Both the position numbers and the translations under genes were made by a program. The notes beneath the pieces were generated by a model, which worked only from the letters and a program-made list of their open reading frames with translations, was not told the origin of the DNA and made no database searches. From the IMG/VR virus record IMGVR_UViG_3300008117_000025, positions 62,001 to 126,000 of that record: 64,000 bases of DNA. One strand, written 5' to 3'. This DNA is from a virus. Shown piece after piece: positions 59,408 through 64,000 of the stretch. Positions within the stretch are counted from its first letter, which is position 1. Each line of letters starts with the position of its first letter.

Positions 59408-59981
59408 TATTTAAGTAGTATTTAACACGTATAAATATACTTAATCTATCTTTCAAGTCAATTTGTGCAGTATCACCACATATGAGCATTTTACTACCTT
59501 CACATATTCTTCCTAATAATAATTCCATTTGTCTGTGGGTGATGTTTTGACCTTCGTCAACTACTACAGCGCAGTTAGTAAGGTTACGACCACGCATAAA
59601 TGCTAATGGAATAACTTCAATGTGCCCTTCCATTATTTCTTTATCGATTTTTTCTTTATTGTATAATCGATACATGTTGTCATAAATGGCTGCTGTGTAT
59701 GGAGCTAATTTAGCATCTTTATCGCCAGGAAGATATCCAATTTCTTCTCCTGATGTTACAGCAGGGCGAGTAAGTATTACTTTCTCTACTTCATGGCGAA
59801 ATAATAAGTCAAGAGCAACTTGCGCTGCTAACATTGATTTACCACTACCAGCACTACCTTTTAATACTGTAATTTTATTTTGGAGGACAATTGCTTTAGC
59901 TTCTTTCTGCTCTTCGTTGAGAGTAACCGCAAATTTAATCGGATTTTTGAAGCTCTTCTTTTTGGGAAGGTGATCAGTCAT
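59367..59981 (-). CDS. phoH: PhoH-like ATPase
   Basis: A 204-residue P-loop ATPase with Walker A GSAGSGKS (42-49), LTRPAV, GYLPGDKDAKLAPY and Walker B VVVDEGQN, all typical of PhoH. PhoH-like genes are common in marine and freshwater phages; the role is uncertain, with RNA helicase or nuclease activity proposed for relatives. It sits between the capsid gene, with its double terminator, and the neck genes and has its own ATATTTAT element. Confidence 0.9.
   Translation of the reverse strand: MTDHLPKKKSFKNPIKFAVTLNEEQKEAKAIVLQNKITVLKGSAGSGKSMLAAQVALDLLFRHEVEKVILTRPAVTSGEEIGYLPGDKDAKLAPYTAAIYDNMYRLYNKEKIDKEIMEGHIEVIPLAFMRGRNLTNCAVVVDEGQNITHRQMELLLGRICEGSKMLICGDTAQIDLKDRLSIFIRVKYYLNNGRKSNQSKKTVG
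59431..59438 (-). promoter_or_regulatory. ATATTTAT element inside phoH before the neck gene
   Basis: The copy lies within the 3' end of phoH, 23 bases before the ATG at 59407. It is kept despite being coding sequence, which supports a function. Confidence 0.45.
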
Positions 59982-59995
59982 GTAACACGTTTGCT

Positions 59996-60003
59996 ATAAA
60001 TAT
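59996..60003 (-). promoter_or_regulatory. ATATTTAT element before phoH
   Basis: The copy lies 14 bases before the phoH ATG, just after the T run of the capsid terminator. Confidence 0.45.
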
Positions 60004-60010
60004 AAAAAAA

Positions 60011-60060
60011 AAGCCCAACCTTACGGGGTTGGGCTTAATTTACTAACCTTACGGGGTTAG
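60011..60060 (-). terminator. double hairpin terminator after the capsid gene
   Basis: Two tandem hairpins share the core AACCTTACGGGGTT. The distal one (60011-60020 with 60027-60036) has 10-bp arms and is followed on the minus strand by nine T. The proximal one (60043-60048 with 60055-60060) has 6-bp arms and the same loop sequence. Together they would end the abundant capsid transcript. Confidence 0.9.
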
Positions 60061-60073
60061 ATTATATGTTGGA

Positions 60074-61693
60074 TTAGAGGGTATTTAAACCAGCAACATA
60101 TACTTTACCATAGTAGTCAGGACGGATCATCTTCTTAGCGTAACGAGTCATCAAACCTTTTCTAGGAGTGAAGGTTGTTGGATCGTAAAGAAGTGGAGTC
60201 ATGATCAATGGAACGTATGGAGCGAATACAGCACCGCACTCAAGGAACTGAGCACCTTTGTAACCCATGAGGATTACGTTCTCAGTCATGTATGGGTTCT
60301 TGTATACTTTGTAGCGGCTGTTCAAAGAACCAACTTTCTGAATACCGAAGTTGAATTCCATTTTCTCGCCGTCACCATCAGAAGCAAATCCAGGAATAGA
60401 TTCAAGGATAGTAGCTACAGAAGGAGAAGTAATAAGGAAATTAGCACCACCACGTAAAGTTAACTGATGGATTGTGTTGGAAACTTTCTGTAATTTAGTA
60501 CCTAAAGTTTGGAACCAACCGCCTTGAGTGTTGTAGTAGCCAAGATCAGTAGCAGCACCAGTAGAATCTAAAGACTTGTTATTAACAGCAGTCCAACGAT
60601 CAACAGTATAAGCATTCTGGATTAACATGTCAAGGATTTCGAGGTCGATTTCCATAGAGATGTACTGAGAAAGGATACCAGTTAATTCAGCTTCAGCATC
60701 AATGCTATGATAAGCATTCAAATCCTGAGCGAATTCTGGAGTCCATTGTGCTTTTAACTTACGAGTTTTAGCAACGATAGCTTCAGATTTCAACTGAACG
60801 TCAATAGAAGGGATGTCGATAGTAGCAGGAGCATTTGTAGCACCAACTTTGGTTTTTCCGTCTTCAAAATCACCACGGCTGTCAGGAGTGTTTTGGATGT
60901 CATAATACAATGTTACGCCACCAACTAAAACACCAGCAGCAATGTTGGTAACTTTAGAAGTAGGAACAATAAAGGAAGCGGTAGTGTTAGCAGCATTGAT
61001 AGTAGTGAAAGCCTGTAATACATCAGTAACACCAAGGGTAGAACCAGAAGCGATTACGAAAGCACGAACACCATTTACATCAATGTTTGAAGGAAGAGCA
61101 ACGTTAACTTTGTAGTAGCTAGTCACAGAAGCTGAGTAGTTAGAATCAAAGTTAAAGTCAGACCAACCGATAGAGCTAGTAACAGCAGCTACACCAGAAG
61201 CGGTGTATTGGTTAATAGAGTAACCAAAGCGACCAGCACCATACAAAGAAGCGGTGTTAGCGAAATCAGTTACATTGTTAGTTGGAGCAGCGCTATAGAG
61301 AGAATCACCAACACGAAAAGGTTTAATACCGTTAGCATATTTGAAATCAAGATAGAATACAAGACCAGAAGGTAAGTTCATTGGTTGTACACTAACGAAT
61401 TCTTTAGCTGCGATTTCACCAAATACGCGGCGAACTAAAGGCAAAGCAACACCAGCCCAGTTCTCACTGTTGTATCCACCACCAGACATGCTGTTAGTTC
61501 CACCAGTTACGTTAGCTTCGGTTACTAATTGTTTTGCTTGGTTTTCAAGCAACATTGCCATTGTGTTTTTGTCAGTAGTAGAGCTAATACCTTCTAAAAG
61601 GCCAGATTTAGCCCACTTGCTTGACAACTTTTTTGCATCATCCATCACCACTTTATATTGGTTAGATGATTCGAGGAGTTGTTGTACGTTCAT
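60074..61693 (-). CDS. major capsid protein, gp23-like
   Basis: The 539-residue protein forms the head shell (T4 gp23 family). Recognisable blocks: GGGYNSENWAGVALPLVRRV and FGEIAAKEFVSVQPMNLPSG near residue 80-120, then RKLKAQWTPEFAQDLNAYHS in the middle, and a conserved C-terminal end with PLIMTPLLYDPTTFTPRKGL and RYAKKMIRPDYYGKV. The N-terminal ~65 residues should be removed by the prohead protease, as in T4. The gene lies between scaffold and a strong terminator. Confidence 0.96.
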   Translation of the reverse strand: MNVQQLLESSNQYKVVMDDAKKLSSKWAKSGLLEGISSTTDKNTMAMLLENQAKQLVTEANVTGGTNSMSGGGYNSENWAGVALPLVRRVFGEIAAKEFVSVQPMNLPSGLVFYLDFKYANGIKPFRVGDSLYSAAPTNNVTDFANTASLYGAGRFGYSINQYTASGVAAVTSSIGWSDFNFDSNYSASVTSYYKVNVALPSNIDVNGVRAFVIASGSTLGVTDVLQAFTTINAANTTASFIVPTSKVTNIAAGVLVGGVTLYYDIQNTPDSRGDFEDGKTKVGATNAPATIDIPSIDVQLKSEAIVAKTRKLKAQWTPEFAQDLNAYHSIDAEAELTGILSQYISMEIDLEILDMLIQNAYTVDRWTAVNNKSLDSTGAATDLGYYNTQGGWFQTLGTKLQKVSNTIHQLTLRGGANFLITSPSVATILESIPGFASDGDGEKMEFNFGIQKVGSLNSRYKVYKNPYMTENVILMGYKGAQFLECGAVFAPYVPLIMTPLLYDPTTFTPRKGLMTRYAKKMIRPDYYGKVYVAGLNTL

Positions 61694-61724
61694 TTTTAAA
61701 CGATTTAAAATTGGGTTTTGTTAA

Positions 61725-62843
61725 TTAAAATTTATTAATACCTGCTAACATTTGCCATCTAGCAACAGTATCGTTTACTTCAACGATTTGTTTTTTAGGG
61801 GCTACACCAGCAGCTTTAGAAGCAAATCCTAATGATTCTTTGATTGTGCTTTTCTTAGATTTTGCAATAGCACCATTCATTGATTCAAAAATAGCTTTAG
61901 CTTCTTTTGTAGTAGTTGCTTTATCGAATTGAGCAATTACTTTGAGTTTTTGTGATTCGTTCAAATTCTTAGCTTTGAAGATTTTGTTAACGTAAAGTAA
62001 CTTAGCATTGAGTAAGTTAGTTTCGTTTAATTCGTTACGAAGAGCATTGATAGTTTCAATTGCTTCTTTCATTTCTTTTTCATCTTCTTTTTTCTTCTTG
62101 TCGTCTTTTTTCTTAGCTTCGTACATATCATCTTTATCGTCGTCAGCTTCGTCTAAGGCATCAAGTTCAGCTAATAATTCTTCTAAATCGAAATCTTCTT
62201 CGATTTCTTCATCACCAGCTTCAGCGTCAACGTTTACAGCCACTTCATCTTCACCACCCATGTTACCCATGTCAGCGCTCATATCACCCATTTCTGGGGC
62301 TTCGCCACTACCCATTTCGGCAGAGATAATGTCTTTGATAATGTCTTTCAATTCGTCAACTGTTAAGTCGGTAATTTTGTCGGCTTCTTCAGCTTCTTCT
62401 TCTTCGGATTCCTCTTCTTCAGATTCTTCCTCTTCAGATTCTTCTTCTTCGCCTTCTTCAGCTTCATCAAGATCTTCTTTATCTTCTTTTTTACCTTCTT
62501 CAAGTTCATCTTCTTTACTTAATTCAGCTAAAATTTCAGATAAATCGAAATCTTCTTCAAGCTCATCGTCGCCTTCTTCTAATGAGGCGTGTAATTTTCT
62601 AGCATTAACGCGTTGAATGTCATCGGTAGCATAGTTGTCTGTTCCGAGTTCCATTTCATCAAGCTCTTCCTTGTCTTTAGCTTCGTCTAAATCTTCATCC
62701 ATTTCTTGTAACTTTGCAGCTAACATGGATTGAAGTTTTGGAGCAAGAGCTTCTTCAAGGGCAGCTTTAGCGTTTGCTAAGGCAGCTTCGCGAACGGCTT
62801 TAGCGTCGGCGATAGCCTCTTTGAATAAGTCTTTGTTTGACAT
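61725..62843 (-). CDS. prohead scaffolding protein, gp22-like
   Basis: A very acidic 372-residue protein. Glu-rich runs (about residues 125-165) and helical C-terminal half (LRNELNETNLLNAKLLYVNK, ESQKLKVIAQFDKATTTKEA) match T4-like prohead core scaffolds, which guide capsid assembly and are then degraded. I take the start at 62843 (MSNKDLFKEAI): AAGGAG lies 9 bases before it (62853-62858), one of the few clear ribosome sites here. A longer frame to 62927 adds an unlikely N-terminus. The end reads VARWQMLAGINKF, sharing a motif with the next upstream protein. Confidence 0.88.
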   Translation of the reverse strand: MSNKDLFKEAIADAKAVREAALANAKAALEEALAPKLQSMLAAKLQEMDEDLDEAKDKEELDEMELGTDNYATDDIQRVNARKLHASLEEGDDELEEDFDLSEILAELSKEDELEEGKKEDKEDLDEAEEGEEEESEEEESEEEESEEEEAEEADKITDLTVDELKDIIKDIISAEMGSGEAPEMGDMSADMGNMGGEDEVAVNVDAEAGDEEIEEDFDLEELLAELDALDEADDDKDDMYEAKKKDDKKKKEDEKEMKEAIETINALRNELNETNLLNAKLLYVNKIFKAKNLNESQKLKVIAQFDKATTTKEAKAIFESMNGAIAKSKKSTIKESLGFASKAAGVAPKKQIVEVNDTVARWQMLAGINKF

Positions 62844-62852
62844 AAAATTGTT

Positions 62853-62858
62853 CTCCTT
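62853..62858 (-). promoter_or_regulatory. Shine-Dalgarno AAGGAG before the scaffold gene
   Basis: A full AAGGAG, nine bases from the ATG, which decides the start. Most other genes here lack one. Confidence 0.7.
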
Positions 62859-62956
62859 AAATTTAATTGAGGAAATAAGATTATTAGGAAATCTTAATAG
62901 GGGGTTTGTAATATACCCAGGTTGCATAAAGAATGGGCAACCTATTTAGGATGCCC

Positions 62957-62964
62957 ATAAATAT
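62957..62964 (-). promoter_or_regulatory. ATATTTAT element before the scaffold gene
   Basis: The copy lies in the 150-base gap upstream of the scaffold, 113 bases before the chosen ATG, the longest leader of the set. Confidence 0.4.
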
Positions 62965-62993
62965 ATGTAGATATGTAAAAACGCAAACTGTTT

Positions 62994-63590
62994 TTAAACA
63001 GCTGCTATCTTTTGTGCTAGTGCTATTACCTCAGATGTTTTAAAAGCGGATAAACCACCTTCTAAGCCTTTAACTATGGCAGTATGTGCATCTACTGCTC
63101 CCATTCCACTTGATATAGCAGCAGCTGCTAATATAGCAGCATATACACCATGAGCAGCATCATATAATTGTGATGATTTATCTTGTACTTCTTGTCCTTT
63201 AAATTTTTTAGGAAAAGATTTTTGTAAAATAACACCGATGGCATCTACGTATGCTTCTTCTAATTGATGACCCCAATGTTTAAGAGCATTACCTACTGCT
63301 GTTCCTTGTTTTTTATCTTTTTGAAAAATAGAAGCAATACCATTTACAGCTTTACCAGCTAAATTTATTAATCCAGGAGCACCAGCAATTAGGCCTAAAG
63401 CTAAACCAGCGGCTTCATCAATTTCACCATCATTTGGAGATAATTGAACTGAGTTTGCTCCTGATTTAAGCATATTTAGTGCTAATTTTAGTCCTTGTTC
63501 AGCATCTTTATCAGCTACAGGATCAACTTGTTCGGCTTCAGTAATAATACCGGCTAATTGTTGCCAACGTTTTGCTTCTTGTATTAACAT
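62994..63590 (-). CDS. unknown head-region protein, 198 aa
   Basis: I place the start at 63590 (MLIQEAKRWQQLAGI) because AGGAG (63601-63605) lies 10 bases before it; the ATG at 63599 would be only one base away. The N-terminus carries RWQQLAGI, shared with the end of the scaffold. Residues ~65-100 are Gly/Ala-rich and hydrophobic (LALGLIAGAPGLINLAGKAV) and ~145-185 again Ala-rich, so it may contact membrane or pack inside the capsid. Position between protease and scaffold suggests a prohead core or internal head protein. Confidence 0.6.
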   Translation of the reverse strand: MLIQEAKRWQQLAGIITEAEQVDPVADKDAEQGLKLALNMLKSGANSVQLSPNDGEIDEAAGLALGLIAGAPGLINLAGKAVNGIASIFQKDKKQGTAVGNALKHWGHQLEEAYVDAIGVILQKSFPKKFKGQEVQDKSSQLYDAAHGVYAAILAAAAISSGMGAVDAHTAIVKGLEGGLSAFKTSEVIALAQKIAAV

Positions 63591-64000
63591 AGTGGACATA
63601 CTCCTGTTGCGTTACAAATAATTTCAGTTATTAAGCTATTTACTTTGCTATAATCTTTTATAGAACCAAATTTCTTTGACTCAGCTAATTGCATATATGC
63701 TTGTGGAGTTGAAGGTACTGATACTAGATCCCAACACAATAGTTCGAAATCATCTTGTACTTCAACTGTTTCGCCTAATTGCTTAACAGAGCCCATACCA
63801 CGAGATGAAATACCAAGTGGAATACCAGACATTACTAATGCTTTAGCGATATTGCCTGAAGGTGTAGGTAATAATTGTAATTTACCCATTAAATCATTTC
63901 CTTTCCACCATACCTCAGTAATAACGTGGGAAGTATTTGCAAGGTTTACAACAGATGCTTCAGGATGATCGAGTTCTCCTAAGGCAGTACGTGTTTTTAC
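63584..64000 (-). CDS. prohead protease, gp21-like, cut by the right edge
   Basis: The open frame enters from the right edge. It reads RTALGELDHPEASVVNLANT and then continues to IPLGISSRGMGSV. These match T4-like prohead proteases: the conserved Leu-Asp-His-Pro carries the catalytic His, and SSRGxGS the catalytic Ser region. The ATG at 63889 is internal, not the true start. The C-terminus ends CNATGVCPLC. This enzyme cuts scaffold and capsid during head maturation, and it lies upstream of the scaffold and capsid as in T4. Confidence 0.88.
   Translation of the reverse strand, partial: VKTRTALGELDHPEASVVNLANTSHVITEVWWKGNDLMGKLQLLPTPSGNIAKALVMSGIPLGISSRGMGSVKQLGETVEVQDDFELLCWDLVSVPSTPQAYMQLAESKKFGSIKDYSKVNSLITEIICNATGVCPLC

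Noticed and set aside
59996-60003. Plain T4 late promoter TATAAATA on the coding strand
   Set aside because: Repeated leaders carry the motif in the other orientation (ATATTTAT on the coding strand), so I did not call T4 late promoters.
62008-62616. 202-codon plus-strand serine-rich frame
   Set aside because: It is antisense to the Glu-rich part of the scaffold gene; Glu codons read backwards give Ser/Phe codons.
63584-63889. Separate 101-residue gene starting at 63889
   Set aside because: The frame is open upstream to the window edge and contains the LDHP motif of the prohead protease, so the ATG is internal.
1-64000. tRNA genes, integrase or attachment sites
   Set aside because: I saw no cloverleaf-like stretch, integrase motif or direct repeat pair at gene ends. 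A dedicated tRNA scan would settle the tRNA part.

Overview
This window is one continuous stretch of a large, AT-rich, contractile-tailed T4-like bacteriophage genome. Every gene I can support is on the minus strand, so transcription runs from the right edge towards base 1. The T4-type hallmarks are a prohead protease (gp21-like), acidic scaffold (gp22), major capsid protein (gp23), tail sheath (gp18), tail tube (gp19), tape measure, UvsX, gp32, a gp41/DnaB helicase and an RNase H/flap nuclease. Most genes lack a Shine-Dalgarno sequence and have AT-rich leaders. That is typical of Bacteroidota and their phages, so a Bacteroidota host is my best guess, but it is an inference.

Layout from right to left. 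64.0-60.0 kb: head genes (protease, unknown head-region protein, scaffold, capsid), closed by a double hairpin terminator. 60.0-55.0 kb: PhoH-like ATPase, neck and tail-completion proteins. 55.0-40.6 kb: giant adhesins. Two are fibres with collagen-like Gly-X-Y blocks built almost only of Ser and Thr, and one is a 1732-residue protein in which four six-bladed Kelch-type arrays interrupt a delta-60 repeat scaffold. 40.6-35.6 kb: a coiled-coil protein, five 2-oxoglutarate/Fe(II) oxygenase-like proteins and a GT9-like protein. 35.6-27.0 kb: multidomain glycosyltransferases, including a protein heptosyltransferase-like (TibC/Aah) domain and a four-domain transferase. 27.0-25.9 kb: small proteins. 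25.8-13.3 kb: sheath, tube, a tail-assembly-chaperone-like gene with a probable programmed frameshift, tape measure, baseplate proteins, and a hub fused to an M15 peptidase. 13.3-6.5 kb: replication genes (a very short, divergent family A DNA polymerase, gp32, UvsX, RNase H, helicase) and thioredoxin. 6.5 kb to the left edge: class II ribonucleotide reductase, then QueD-, DpdA-, QueC- and QueE-like genes, which together point to 7-deazaguanine modification of the phage DNA.

How the parts fit. The nucleotide genes supply dNTPs and a 7-deazaguanine base that DpdA would place into DNA as protection against nucleases. The adhesin, oxygenase and glycosyltransferase block looks like a system that builds and chemically decorates host-contacting fibres. 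An octamer, ATATTTAT on the coding strand, precedes nearly every structural gene that has an intergenic gap and is a candidate late promoter element.

Three coding stretches are easily missed because they have no usable ATG or are shifted in frame: two small genes at the left edge, a 693-residue tail gene at 17528-19608, and the 91-residue frameshift extension at 22506-22788. With these included, no stretch longer than 300 bases is left without a gene. I saw no tRNA, rRNA, CRISPR array, insertion sequence or integrase.
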